Source: Plutella xylostella
Taxonomy: Eukaryota; Arthropoda; Insecta; Lepidoptera; Plutellidae
DNA length: 64,000 nt
Assembly: GCF_932276165.1 (NCBI RefSeq)
Contig: NC_064004.1
Location: 2,242,001 to 2,306,000 of the forward strand
Reading direction: 5' to 3'
In this document: positions 52,620 through 63,420 of the stretch, one piece after another
Layout of the letters: every line of letters starts with the position of its first letter
Numbering within the stretch: the stretch's first letter is position 1
Notes under the pieces: generated by a model
Databases searched by the model: none
Seen by the model: only the letters and a program-made list of their open reading frames with translations
What the model was told of the DNA's origin: nothing
Program-made: the position numbers and the translations under genes

Positions 52620-54300
52620 GTATTTTGCTACTTTTGGTATTTTGCTACTTTTGGTATTTTGCTACTTTTAGAGTTTTGCTACTTTTGGTATTTTGCTACT
52701 TTTGGTATTTTGCTACGTTAAGAATTTTGCAAATTTAGGTATTTTGCGTTTTTTTTGTCTTTTGCAACATTTGGGATTTTGCGTCTTTCGGTATTTTGCG
52801 TCGTTTGGTCTTTCATCTTTTGGTATTTTGCGTCTATTGTTTTACTGCGTTTTGTGGTCATTTGGATCTTTCGGTATTTTGCATCGTTTGGTATTTTGCG
52901 TCGTTTGTTCAGCATCTTTTGGTATTTTGCGTCTTTGGGTCAACTGCGTCTGTTGAATTGCACTCGCGTAGTAGCTAACTAGTAGCGCGCGCGGCGGTCC
53001 CCGTTCCCGCGGAGAACACCCGGGTGCTGCTGGCGCGCGGCGCGTGTCCGACTGACGGCGACGGCAGCGGGGACTCGGCGCTGGCGCTGGCGGAGCGGGG
53101 CGCGCACCGCAGGACAGCCGCGCTGCTGAGGGAGAGGAAAGGTATTTTGATTTTTGGTATTTTGAATTTCGGTATTATGCTACTTTTGGTGTTTTAGGTC
53201 TTTCAGTATTTTGCAGTTTTGGTCTTTCGCGACTTTGGTGTTTTGCGACTTTTGGTCTTATGCAACTTGTGGTATTTTGCGACTACTGGTTTACTTCGTT
53301 TTTGGTATTTTGCGTTTTTTGGTATTTTGGGTCTTTTGGTATTTTGCGCCGTTTGGTCTTGCATCTGTTGGTATTTTGCGTCTTTTAGTCAACTGCGTCT
53401 GTAGAATGAAACTCACTAGTAGCGCGCGCGGCGGTCCCCGGTCCCGCGGAGAACACCCGGGTGCTGCTGGCGCGTGGCGCGAGTCCGACTGACGGCGACG
53501 GCAGCGGGGACTCGGCGCTGGCGCTGGCGGAGCGGGGCGCGCGCCGCAGGACCGCCGCGCTGCTGAGGGAGAGGTGAGGTTGGTGTTTTGCGTCTTTTGG
53601 TATTTTGCATTTTTTGGTAATTTGTATTTTTTGGCATTTTGGGACTTTTAGTCAATTGCGTCTTTTGGTATCTTGCTACTTTTGGTATTTTACGTCTTTT
53701 GGTATTTTGCACTTTTGGTCTTTTGCGTCACTTGGTATTATGTGTATTTTGGTAATATGTGGATTTTGGTATTTTGCGATTGCGACCTATGATATTTAGG
53801 GTCTTGGTCAAACAAGTCTTTTGGTATTTTGCGTCTCTTGGTAAATTGCGTCTTTTGGTCATTTGCGTATTTTGGTCAAACGAGTCTTTTGGTATTTTGC
53901 CTCTGTTGGTCAACTGCGTCTGTTGAATTGCACTTGCGTAGTAGCTAACTAGTAGCGCGCGCGGCGGTCCCCGGTCCCGCGGAGAACACCCGGGTGCTGC
54001 TGGCGCGCGGCGCGTGTCCGACTGACGGCGACGGCAGCGGGGACTCGGCGCTGGCGCTGGCGGAGCGGGGCGCGCGCCGCAGCACCGCCGCGCTGCTGCG
54101 GGAGAGGAGAGGTTGGTGTTTTGACTCTTTTTCGGTAGTTTGCGTCTTTTCCTATTTTGGTGTCATCTGCGTTTTTGGGTATTATGCGCCTTTTTGCGGT
54201 ATTTTGACTCATTTGATCAATGGCGTCTTTTACGATAATTTGTTATTTTGCGTCGTTTACTAATTTGCGTTTTTAGGTACCTATATTGGGTATTTTGGCT
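52620..54300 (+). repeat. Tandem array: donor-side copies of ankyrin exon 3 in a 17-bp minisatellite
   Basis: Three copies of the exon's last 130 bases (53012-53141, 53449-53573, 53982-54111), nearly identical to 52490-52619 and each with a donor (GTATTT, GTGAGG, GTTGGT). Each is preceded by GCGCGCGGCGGTCCCCG instead of the exon's 5' part and acceptor. Between them are repeats of TATTTTGCTACTTTTGG and variants such as TTTTGGTATTTTGCGTC with a 17-base period (52621-52960, 53140-53400, 53575-53930, 54112-54260). Unit length about 440-530. Confidence 0.9.
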
Positions 54301-55299
54301 AATTATGGCTTGTATCAATATTATGGTAATCTACGTCTTTTGATCATCAGCGCCTTTTCAAATTCTGTCTACAGTAACTATCTTGGCCTGTGCGTGGTTT
54401 CTATAAAAACGGGGATAGTTGCTAGCATTGTTCGGACACGCAGTCACGCAAAACGCAGCGTAATGCGTGTCAGGGGGGGTCGAGTCTCTCTCCAAATCGA
54501 CAAACAAACTGGATCATTGAGTTTGGTTTTAAAAAAAGATTTTTTTATAATCTAATCTTTATCTAAAAATTGACACTCAATTGGCACTTTTACTACGAGA
54601 TAGAGCCGTTATATTAAGTGTGCGGATTGCATGAAAGCTCTCGTTAGTTCGTTTTTCGTCAGTATAGACATATATTATAGTACTTATAGTATATTATCTA
54701 TAGTATAGATAGAGTAAAAAAGGTGACGAACAACGCTGAATTTTCGCATTACGAAGCCATAAGTTCACTGCTACAAAAATGCGCTTAGTTTTATAGATCC
54801 ACTTTTCAACACAGACCTTGAGCTTAAAACCAACCTGTTGAAAATATAAATTATACTAATTATCTTGTCCGTTATGTAACAGAACAGTCGAAACAACCAG
54901 TTTTTTTGTTGATACAAGTAAAGTGGCTATTTGGTTCCTTAAAATTAATGATGATTGGCTATTATTAACACGTTATAACTTTTTTAAGCTGATGCATTAA
55001 GTTTTTGCTATAAGTTCAAATCCTTTGTTTATGTCCCCTCTACTTGTAGATACTTCTAGTCAGGTAGATACATATAAGTAATTATTATAATTTAATTAAG
55101 TACATAAACTGCTCGAAGTTAAAAAAAATACGGTGATCCCTCGGCCTTCCTCATCTAGCCACTACTCTAGGTACAACTCTATAAAGTTTGTTTTTTAAAA
55201 TAGATTGTCTCGTCGTTCTATTGGCGGGACAATCGACTGTTGATGAACCGTTCAGAATCTTTCTGATGATGTATCTGGAAATAAATGTTTAATAATAAT

Positions 55300-56035
55300 A
55301 ATAATAATGCGGCAGGGAAGCTTGTGGCGAGCTGTTGGGCATTAGCGACCCCACCCACCCGATGCCGGGGAGAACCCCTGTTCCTCATCTCTGGCTTGCC
55401 TTTATTGGTTGCCTAGAGTGAACACTGACGAGGAACAGGATCTCCCACCTCTTGCTTGCCTTCATTGGCTGGCTTGAGTGGTGTACCGCTAGAGCAGATA
55501 TGCTCGGAGAAAAAAAAAAAAAAAAAGTATATCCAGTAAGTGCTTGTAGGGGTCTTGACCGGCATCCGCGATTGCTCTGAGAGCCTTGGTATACCTCTCC
55601 ATCCTCAGCACCTCATGCCATGTTGCCCCCTTGTTGCTACGTCACTTTTATATGCTAGCGACTGTTTTGGGGGCCCATTTAATGTGTGTGCGAGTCACCC
55701 CCTGCCTTTTTATCCGTGTGTGAAACGTATAGGTCAGGCAGGGGCCATAGTCCTTCCATAGTCCCAGTTACCCAGTCCATTTAGCACCCCACTCCATAAC
55801 CCTGTATTAGTTTTCTCCATATCCTACAACAGTCCTTCACTCACCGGGGGTTTTCCTTGGGTTTACTCTATAGTTTACACAGGGAAAATCGTCGGTTAGT
55901 GTCTCATTTCATACAGATTAATGTTGTCAAAAGGACCTCTGCATGTTGGCTTCGGCCCCATGCACGCCTTCCAAATGTCCGGGACCCCATGGTCCCGAGA
56001 TGGAAAAACAACAACATAATAATAATAATTTAATA
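55300..56035 (+). mobile_element. Retrotransposon 3' UTR-like sequence with poly(A) and TAA tail
   Basis: A GC-richer block after an (AAT)n run: CCCACCCACCCGATGCCGGG, a poly(A) of 18 at 55509-55526, then TTGGTATACCTCTCCATCC, GGGTTTTCCTTGGGTTTAC and CGGGACCCCATGGTCCCGAG, ending AACAACAACATAATAATAAT. No ORF. Ends look like LINE 3' UTR with a microsatellite tail; two elements may be joined. Confidence 0.5.
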
Positions 56036-57059
56036 TCTGAGATTAAAAAACACACACTTTAGGTAGCCGCATTTATGTTTTTAACCGACTTCGAAAAAAG
56101 GAGGAGGTTCTCAATTCGTCTGTATGTTTTTTTTTTCATTGACTGAATGTACTGTACCTCATTAAAACTATCGAATTTATACCAACGGGAAATCTTTTTA
56201 AGGCTAAGCTCTTTTTTTCTTTTAAAGGGAACCAGTTCGGATGGTTTCCCACTGTGGTGCATTCTGTTCTTACCGGTTTTTTACATTGTATGTTCTTATT
56301 AACAAACGAGTTATATCCCTGCTGCATTTATCAGAAATAAGGTGATTCGTCAGAGAACTAAGGTTACAGCTCTTTAAATCTGCAATCTAAAAATGCAGTA
56401 CCTAAACCATAATAGGTATAAAGATTGTAAGGAACCGATGACCGTTGCATTGGGCTATCTACGGGACTATGAACAGACAAACGTAGCGTGGGACGCCCTT
56501 TACCCTTTTGGCCCGACGCGACGACCCTTCATATTATAAAATACACAGGTAACCTAAAGTTTTGTTGTAGCCAAAAAATAAGCCAACCTTGGACTCTCCA
56601 ACGTTTAAGTGTTTTAGTCCGTGACATTACCACAAACGACAGATTCGGTCCAACGAAGTATCACTTTAAAAACTGCACTAAAATCGGTTCATCCGGTACA
56701 GAGAAATTAAGCCGCGATACGCACGGGCACTAATAAATCCAAATCCATTCGAGCACATAATACATTCGTTACAAATGTGTCAAGTGCTTCAATTTAGTTG
56801 CCGGCTGACCGCCATTCGAGCTTGACGCGTGTATCGGTCTAAAAAATACATATATCGATATTTATTATCTTGTTTTATGAAATATGTTTGTTTAGTAAAC
56901 ATAGTTTTTATGTTTGTGTTGTGTGATTGATAAAAGAGATATCTTTGAAAAGGTTCAGTGTTGTTCAGGATTACCCAATATTGTGGTTTTGTGTGTTGTG
57001 AAATATGTGGAAATGAATATGCTGTGGTGTGAAAAGTGATGTTTTATATTAAAAAAATA

Positions 57060-57132
57060 GTGGTAGCTCTTACGTGCACTAAGGTACTCCCTAGCTGGGT
57101 AGGCAGAGGTGCATTGCAAAGCATCTTTTCGT
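57060..57132 (-). mobile_element. SINE 3' scrap
   Basis: CACTAAGGTACTCCCTAGCT and GGGTAGGCAGAGGTGCATTG match the 3' end of the tRNA SINE family. Confidence 0.65.
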
Positions 57133-57468
57133 TTAGTTAGTGCAAATGTTTCGGCACATTCTACTAGTCAAATAAATTTTCCGTAGGTAGATAACTACGG
57201 AACCTAACACAAAAGAAATTATATTTTTTATTTACTTAGTTTTTAAAGGTTTAGTTTCTACATCAAATGATAAAATCATCCCCTCATAATGATCACTTTT
57301 ATTGCGTTGATTGTCGTTGAGCATAAGAGAGTGTATTCAATTTACTAAGCTGGACTTGCGAAACTTTATTGGACCTAGGTCAATTGACAACTTCTGGAAG
57401 TAGGTACACAGTCGCCACAAATATCGAAACTCACGACCCTTAGTGCAAACAGTTTGATCGTATGACTC

Positions 57469-57602
57469 ATCATCAGCCAATAATCATCCACTGCTGGACA
57501 TAGGCCTCTCCCAAGGAGCGCCACAACACTCGGTCCTCGGCCTTCCTCATCCAACCACTACCCGCCACCCGCCTAAGGTCGTCAGTCCAGCGGGCAGGAG
57601 GA
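57469..57602 (-). mobile_element. LINE 3' fragment (GRPPARW type)
   Basis: Matches 21080-21210 closely (CCACTGCTGGACATAGGC, ACAACACTCGGTCCTCGGCC), then stops at GCGGGCAGGAGG, where the palindrome at 57611 begins. Confidence 0.75.
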
Positions 57603-57610
57603 ATATTATC

Positions 57611-57711
57611 GTTAGTATGTATCGATAATATTATTTGATTCTTCTATTTGGCACGTATGACTCATAGGTGCCAAATAGAAGAATCAAATAATATTATCGA
57701 TACATACTAAC
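57611..57711. repeat. Perfect 44-base-arm palindrome
   Basis: GTTAGTATGTATCGATAATA starts the left arm (57611-57654); the right arm (57668-57711) is its exact complement; loop 13 bases. It begins 10 bases after a truncated LINE fragment. Confidence 0.85.
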
Positions 57712-57919
57712 AATTGATTTACATATTTTTCATGACACCTCTATTACCCATCAGTGGATTTAAAAATTAAAGTCTGTCCGCTGGGGGTTTATACGTTGTC
57801 ATACTTATCGTTGTCACACCTTGGGCAGTCGGCATCTGACAACTATCTCACTATATGACTCCAATTCTCACATCACGACGGTGACAAATCCTAGTCCAGC
57901 TCTAATGGTAGTCACTGTC

Positions 57920-58069
57920 AGTGCCAATTTCTCCATAGTCGCTTATCTAACCGACAGGGGTTGAGTTATAAATTAAACGTCATCTCCATATAAAATTCAT
58001 GACAGATGTGTCAACAGTCAACCACTACTCCCTGGTTATGCTCTAACCGACTATGGAGAAATTGGCACT
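57920..58069. mobile_element. TIR MITE, 150 bp
   Basis: AGTGCCAATTTCTCCATAGT with CGCTTA at the left and TAACCGACTATGGAGAAATT with GGCACT at the right. Confidence 0.75.
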
Positions 58070-58248
58070 AAGCAGATTAACGAACACTTGTACATAATAC
58101 ATTCAGTTCTCGCTTTACTTTCGTGTACTCATTATTGTTACAAACAAAAAATGCTCAGTCTAGTTTAGAAATTCCTTCGCTGGTCACGCTACTCGTCAAA
58201 TCCACCTATTAATGTAAGGCAAACGTGGCGTGGAGCGCCCTCTGGATT

Positions 58249-58447
58249 AGGCCCGGGTCTCCTATTTAGGCCGTAGGTCGCGTCCAGCGTCACGCCGTAG
58301 GCCGCGTCACGATGCTCACTATAGAAATGTACTGATGCGGTCTCCCTCACACGCCGACGTTGGCGCGTAGACGTAGTGAGCATCGTGACGCGGCCTACGG
58401 CGTGACGCTGGACGCGATCTACGGCGCGTAATAGGAGACCCGGGCCT
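58249..58447. mobile_element. GC-rich TIR MITE, copy 1
   Basis: AGGCCCGGGTCTCCTATTTA and its complement GGAGACCCGGGCCT; arms extend through GTCCAGCGTCACGCCGTAGG and the complement for over 70 bases. Copy 2 at 62896-63104. Confidence 0.8.
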
Positions 58448-58515
58448 CAGCTGGACCGACGGCTTTATACACTCACGAGTAATGAAAAAGTTCCATTGAC
58501 ATAGCATGAACAACA

Positions 58516-58768
58516 ACAAACACTCACGCTTTGTACAAATGTACTCCCTTGCGGGGTAGGCAGAGGTGCATTGCTGCACCCACTTTTCGCCAGTGTTATG
58601 ATAGTCTCAACGTAATAGGGGGCGGGCCTATTGCCATTTTACGGGCACATCCAAGACCCGAGAAAAAATATCTGTATTTTAAACAAATATCTGCCCCAGC
58701 CGGGAATCGAACCCGGGACCATCGGCTCAGTAGTCAGGTCACTAACCACTCCGCCATTCGGTCGTCGT
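58516..58768 (-). mobile_element. tRNA-derived SINE
   Basis: Minus strand: GGTCCCGGGTTCGATTCCCG (B box) with body and 3' end as at 31109; the tRNA head is nearly complete (CGACCGAATGGCGGAGTGG). Confidence 0.85.
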
Positions 58769-58974
58769 ACATAGTACGAAATAACTCCTAAACGGAAAAG
58801 GCTAGCTAAATGACGCCGTTTGCAATATTGAAGTACATTTAAAGCCTTACTTTGGAGATTTTTTTGTAGTAAATTGTAAACTTCTATCTCTAGTGTCAAA
58901 TGGAAGGAACTGAAACCTATGATACAGGTTTAACCTAGTTTAGGTTTTCAGTGATCAATTATTGAACTTAGTAG

Positions 58975-59059
58975 TTACAAAACCAATGTATATTTGTACC
59001 TTAGTTGTAATATTTTCTTTCTTTTGCCAAATAAACGATTTTGATTGATTGATTGATTT
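58975..59059 (+). mobile_element. LINE 3' end with TTGA-repeat tail
   Basis: TTTGTACCTTAGTTGTAATA, then AATAAACGATTTTGATTGAT and two more GATT units, a typical LINE tail. Confidence 0.6.
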
Positions 59060-59111
59060 AACAGCGCATCACAATATTACCAACTGAAAACGTAAATATG
59101 GTGTTTATTGT

Positions 59112-59291
59112 AATCGTTTAAAAACACAGATATTTGTTCTCGGGTCTTGGATGTGCCCGTAAAATGGCAATAGGCCCGCCCCCTATTACATTGGGACTAA
59201 CATAACACTCTGGCGAAAAGTGGGTGCAGCAATGCACCTCTGCCTACCCCACAAGGGAGTACATTAGTACAAGGCGTGAGTGCGTGTGTTT
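59112..59291 (+). mobile_element. tRNA-derived SINE, 5'-truncated, plus orientation
   Basis: Starts AACACAGATATTTGTTCTCG, includes ATAGGCCCGCCCCCTATTAC and GCACCTCTGCCTACCCC and ends GTGAGTGCGTGTG followed by T9. Confidence 0.85.
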
Positions 59292-59544
59292 TTTTTTTAG
59301 TAACCATTTGGTCTAGGCATTTTGTAAGTGGTACTTTTTCATTGCCCGTGAGTGCATTATGTACTTTAGCTAACGGTACCGCTCAAAGATAAAATCTAGG
59401 GAATTCACTTATCGCATACTTAGGCACTCAGGTAGCCTGTTCTAAACTGGTTTAGCGGAAACTTAGTTTATTTTGGTATAATTTATTCTGACGACCACGT
59501 AAAAATGTCGCCACACTTCTTGTTCTTGATAAAGTTGGAATTCC

Positions 59545-59640
59545 TAACTTCAAATTCAAATTCAAATGGTTTAATCGACGTAAAATTTTACAATTATTTG
59601 TCGATAGTCATCTACCACCATTTCACAAAGGCCCCGTCAT
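59545..59640 (+). mobile_element. LINE 3' end, ATTCAAAT family
   Basis: TTCAAATTCAAATTCAAATG then GTTTAATCGACGTAAAATTT; identical to the insert in the SINE at 50983-51078 and, reversed, part of 36985-37110. Confidence 0.65.
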
Positions 59641-59769
59641 TGAGAAGGAAAGAAATGGCGAAAGAAACTCCTCGAGCATCTTTTCAACTTTTTCCTTATA
59701 ATCTATTACAATTTTTACTTATATCTAGTACCTACAATTTTACCTAAGTACCCATATCCATTTCATTTT

Positions 59770-60345
59770 TAGGGTTCCGTAGCCAAAATGGCAAAAACGG
59801 AACCCTTATAGTTTCGTCATGTCCGTCTGTCCGTCTGTCCGTCTGTCCGTCTGTCACAGCCGATTTACTCGGAAACTATAAGTACTACAGTGATGAAATT
59901 TGATGGGAATATGTGTTGTATGAACCGCTACAAAAATATGACACTAAATAGTAAAAAAAAGAATTGGGGGTGGGGCCCCCCATACATGTAACTGAGGGAT
60001 GAAATTTTTTTTTTCGATGTACATACCCGTGTGGGGTATCAATGGAAAGGTCTTTTAAAATGATATAAAGTTTTCTAAAAAACATTTTTCTTAAAGTGAA
60101 CGGTTTTTGAGATATCAGCTCTCAAATTCGTAAAAAGTATGTCCCCCCCCCTCTATTTTTATAACTACGGGGTATAAAATTCTAAAAAAAATAGAGGTGA
60201 TGCATGCTAATTAACTCTTTCAACGATTTTTGGTTTGATCAAAGTATCTCTTATAGTTTTTGAGATAGGTGACATAATAAGTTTATTATATTTGCTGCTA
60301 CGGAACCCTTTGTGCGCGAGCCCGACTCGCACTTGGCCGGTTTTT
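59770..60345. mobile_element. Common lepidopteran repeat with AGGGTTCCG ends and TCCGTCTG microsatellite
   Basis: Starts AGGGTTCCGTAGCCAAAATG with ACGGAACCCTTATAG, has (TGTCCGTC)n at 59820-59855, GGGGCCCCCCATACATG, and ends CTACGGAACCCTTTGTGCGC with GACTCGCACTTGGCCGG. It is a frequent lepidopteran repeat; I think Helitron-related but cannot prove the class. Confidence 0.55.
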
Positions 60346-60494
60346 TCAATAGCCTTAGCTGAGGTGGACAAGACCACGCGTTTTTGTCGTTTAAATAATC
60401 ATTTATACTATAGTAAGCTTTACTACATAATGTAGCTTTAACATAATTCTTAAATTTTTGCTCAGTAAGGTTTATTGCTTCATTTGATGATCAC

Positions 60495-60600
60495 TCACTT
60501 GACGATTGGGTGGCGCAGTGGTTAGTGAGTCTCATTGCTGAAGGTCCCGGGTTCGATCCCCGGCTGGGGTAGATATTTGTTTAAAGACGAATAGTTGTTG
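60495..60600 (+). mobile_element. SINE head, tRNA-like, plus orientation
   Basis: TGGCGCAGTGGTTAGTGAG (A box) and GGTCCCGGGTTCGATCCCCG (B box) then GGGGTAGATATTTGTTTAAA. Only the head half is clear. Confidence 0.75.
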
Positions 60601-60944
60601 TGGGGTCTTAGGTGTTCAATGTTTGTGACGTGTGACTAGGAATATGTGTTCTTTTAATCCCTACATTCATAAACAAATAGTTTATTTGTACCTACTAGGC
60701 TGGTCTATGTGGCTGGCTAGCTAAACAGGGTGTTTTTTTTATTTGTGACTTTCAGTTAGTCTAGTGTTCAACTGATTGATAACCTTTAATTAAGTACAAA
60801 TCTATTAAATCTAGTGGCAAGATGATGGATGATAGATGCAAAATCTTATTTGTTTATTTCATATAGCCCAGTTAAACATACTTACTGTAAATATAGGGAA
60901 ATTGCGATATAAATAAATAAATAAATACTTGAGTGGGAAAATCT

Positions 60945-61180
60945 CACACACGGCCATCCGACCCCAAGCTAGGCAGAACCTGTGTTATGGGTGTCGGACA
61001 GCTGATATATCTACACAAATACATAGATAGATACATACCTACTAAATACAAATATCAACACTCAAGACCCGAGTACAAAAATCTGTCTTTCAACAAACAT
61101 CTGCCCCAGCCGGGAATCGAACCCGGGACCTTAGGCATAGCAGTAAGGGTCACTAACCACTACACCATTCGACTCGATAT
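60945..61180 (-). mobile_element. tRNA-derived SINE, second subfamily
   Basis: Minus strand head GAATGGTGTAGTGGTTAGTG, B box GGTTCGATTCCCGG; the body differs from 61232 (TGTTGAAAGACAGATTTTTG, ending near CTTGGGGTCGGATGGCCGTG). Confidence 0.75.
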
Positions 61181-61231
61181 GTGTGAGTACTGTAAACGTG
61201 CCAAGTTTAGTTAACTGAACTATACAAAAAA

Positions 61232-61488
61232 AAAAACACGCACTCACGCCTTGTACTAATGTAGTCCCTTGCGGGGTAGGCAGAGGTGCATTGCTGCACC
61301 CACTTTTCGCCAGAGAGTTATGTTAGTCCCAATGTAATAGGGGGCGGGCCTATTGCCATTTTACGGGCACATCCAAGACCCGAGAACAAATATCTGTGTT
61401 TAAACAAATATCTGCCCCAGCCGGGAATCGAACCCGGGACCATCGACTCAGTAGTCAGGGTCACTAACCACTACGCCATTCGGTCGTC
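61232..61488 (-). mobile_element. tRNA-derived SINE, full length
   Basis: Minus strand: GACCGAATGGCGTAGTGG with GTTAGTGACCC (A box), GGTTCGATTCCCGG (B box), then the common body to GTGAGTGCGTGTTTTTTT. The most complete copy of its family here. Confidence 0.9.
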
Positions 61489-61918
61489 TGAACTGTACAC
61501 CGGACAGAAAAGCCAGTCAAAACAAAACTCAGCGCCCATACATCACGATAACGGCAGTTTTTAACTCCGCTTAGATAATTTACTCTTATTTTCAGACTTA
61601 TCTCGCTAATTTATTCCAGTGAAAGTATTTTTACTAACATCTTCATTATGTAACAAATGGGTATATTTAATGCTAAGGTATGTAATTAATGTAATTATGT
61701 TAGGTAGGTAATAAGGCAGTTTAATTTCATTGAGTGAGCATTGTGCACTCATCGTGGAATAATAGTAGCCTTATTATGCCAAGAATTCTGATTATTTATC
61801 TATCTTCAACTGACAGTTTCTATAACTCTATCTACCGATGACTGGTAGTTATTTACTTTCATAAGATTTTGACAGATTGTAACTTTTAATGTGTCAAAAT
61901 CAAAATAGTATGAAAGTA

Positions 61919-62375
61919 TAGTGCCACCATTGACAAAGGAATAAAGAGAGGACATGGCATATCCACGAAAAAATGCGCCTAAAATTGCGACCGGTCGCCA
62001 TGTTGATTGACATCCAAACACAAGGTACTTCAGCTGTCAAACAATTTGTTTGTTTACATTTTTTAAGAAAAAAGCCGCTATTTTTATTGACACCAAAGTT
62101 TAGGTAGGCGCATTTTTTTCGTGGATATGCCATGTCCTCTCTTTATTCCTTTGTCAATGAGTGCCACAAACTTATCTGTTCCGGTGACAGCTCACATAAA
62201 TGTCTAATATTTCGTACATAATTCTCTAAGATTTTATGTTTGCTCGTATTGTTAATTCGCTCTTGCGGTGTTAATAAACCCATCTAATCTTTTATAATAT
62301 ACAATTCATTGGTAAGTAATGAGATATGGATCAATTTAGTTCGCTCTCACCGGAACAGATAAGTTTGTGGCACTG
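61919..62375. mobile_element. TA-MITE (TAGTGCCAC family), interrupted
   Basis: TAGTGCCAC at 61919, resumes after the hAT-like insert at 62160 and ends GTTTGTGGCACTG at 62375; TA on both sides. Without the insert it is about 217 bases, like 38819-39031. Confidence 0.85.
61928..62159. mobile_element. hAT-like MITE, innermost
   Basis: CATTGACAAAGGAATAAAG to CTTTATTCCTTTGTCAATG, 232 bases, flanked by AGTGCCAC on both sides (61920-61927, 62160-62167), which is the end of the host MITE. Same family as 29693-30005. Confidence 0.9.
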
Positions 62376-62895
62376 TAACTAGCAGTCATCGGTAGATAGA
62401 GTTATAGAAACTGGCAGTTAAAGGAGCAGGGGGCCTCCACAGTTCTTTTCCAGACGTTCCTGACGCCCTTTGCGACTTCTAAGGACTGAAATCGCAATTT
62501 CAGAGTTGGTCCCGTATAGAAAGTTTCACAGTATGTCGGATACATGGCTAAATTCCTCCCTGCGGATAGTTATATTCAAATCAAACTAAGAGTAAATTGT
62601 CTAAAACTAAATGAATGAAAAAATCTTAGGAAGTACATTTAACTGTGTACTTGTTGTGTACCTAAAGTCGTTTGCCCCGACGGCTTCCCACGCCGGTGGT
62701 CTCCGCGAAGTAAGCACTAAAATAAGTAAATCTAAAGTAACAATGCGAGTCGGCGAGTGAGTCACACTTACATAACTATCTCACAATCAGTCAATGTCAG
62801 CGGCGGGTCACGGGTCAATCGATCCGGTTGAACGATCCACATCCGCGGGTTAAGTGAGCTGAATTAACTGGATCTGCGTCCTGATAGATACTGTA

Positions 62896-63104
62896 AGGCC
62901 TGGGTCTCCTATTTTATGCTATATGCGTCGTCCGACTTTGGCGTAAACGTTTCGATCAACGTCCTACGGCCTACCTACGGCGTCTACGCGCCAACGTCGA
63001 GACGAGGCGAGACCGCATCAGTACATTTCTATAGTGAGCATCGTGACGCGGCCTACGGCGTGACGCTGGACGCGACTTACGGCGTAAATAGGAGACCCAG
63101 GCCT
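62896..63104. mobile_element. GC-rich TIR MITE, copy 2
   Basis: AAGGCCTGGGTCTCCTATTT to GGAGACCCAGGCCT. The right half matches 58390-58447 well; the left arm is diverged. Confidence 0.75.
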
Positions 63105-63420
63105 AAGATATTCGTTAGCTCATCGATGGATGTCTGTGTCAAAATAAAAAAATATTATGTGAAATACACTCACTAGCAATATAAAGGTAAAAGTTAAAAT
63201 TAGCCAATTAGCCCTAATAAAGTAATATATATTTTTTAACAAAATATAATAATTTGTATTTTTAGTTCGTAATATTTTTATGCGCTGTAAAATAATTAGG
63301 TATATAAGTTAATTGCAGACGGCGTCATTAAGCTAGTCTTTTCCGTTTATGAGTAATTTGGTACATCACTGGAACTTCATTTCATTGATCGCCAGTAGCC
63401 AGTAATACATATTTTGACTT

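Larger units (their letters stand above)
61807..62420. mobile_element. Outer TIR element of a triple nest
   Basis: Arms 61807-61851 and 62376-62420 match over 45 bases with three differences (CAGTTTCTATAACTCTATC, ACCGATGACTGGTAGTTA). Nearly all the interior is the next element. Confidence 0.8.
54301..63420. other. Repeat-rich region without a recognised host gene
   Basis: Named repeats are listed separately. 54310-55300 and 56040-57050 show no gene or defined repeat; short direct TATAGTAT units at 54660-54715 are simple sequence. 63110-63420 is AT-rich with nothing seen. Confidence 0.5.

Noticed and set aside
52621..53800. Long ORFs reading LLVFCYFWYFA-like peptides, looking like membrane proteins
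   Set aside because: They are translations of the 17-bp minisatellite; hydrophobic composition follows from the TTTTGG/TATTTTGC unit and the frames shift between units.
60495..61488. Possible tRNA genes, from perfect B boxes
   Set aside because: No acceptor stems; each B box is followed by the SINE body, so these are SINE heads.
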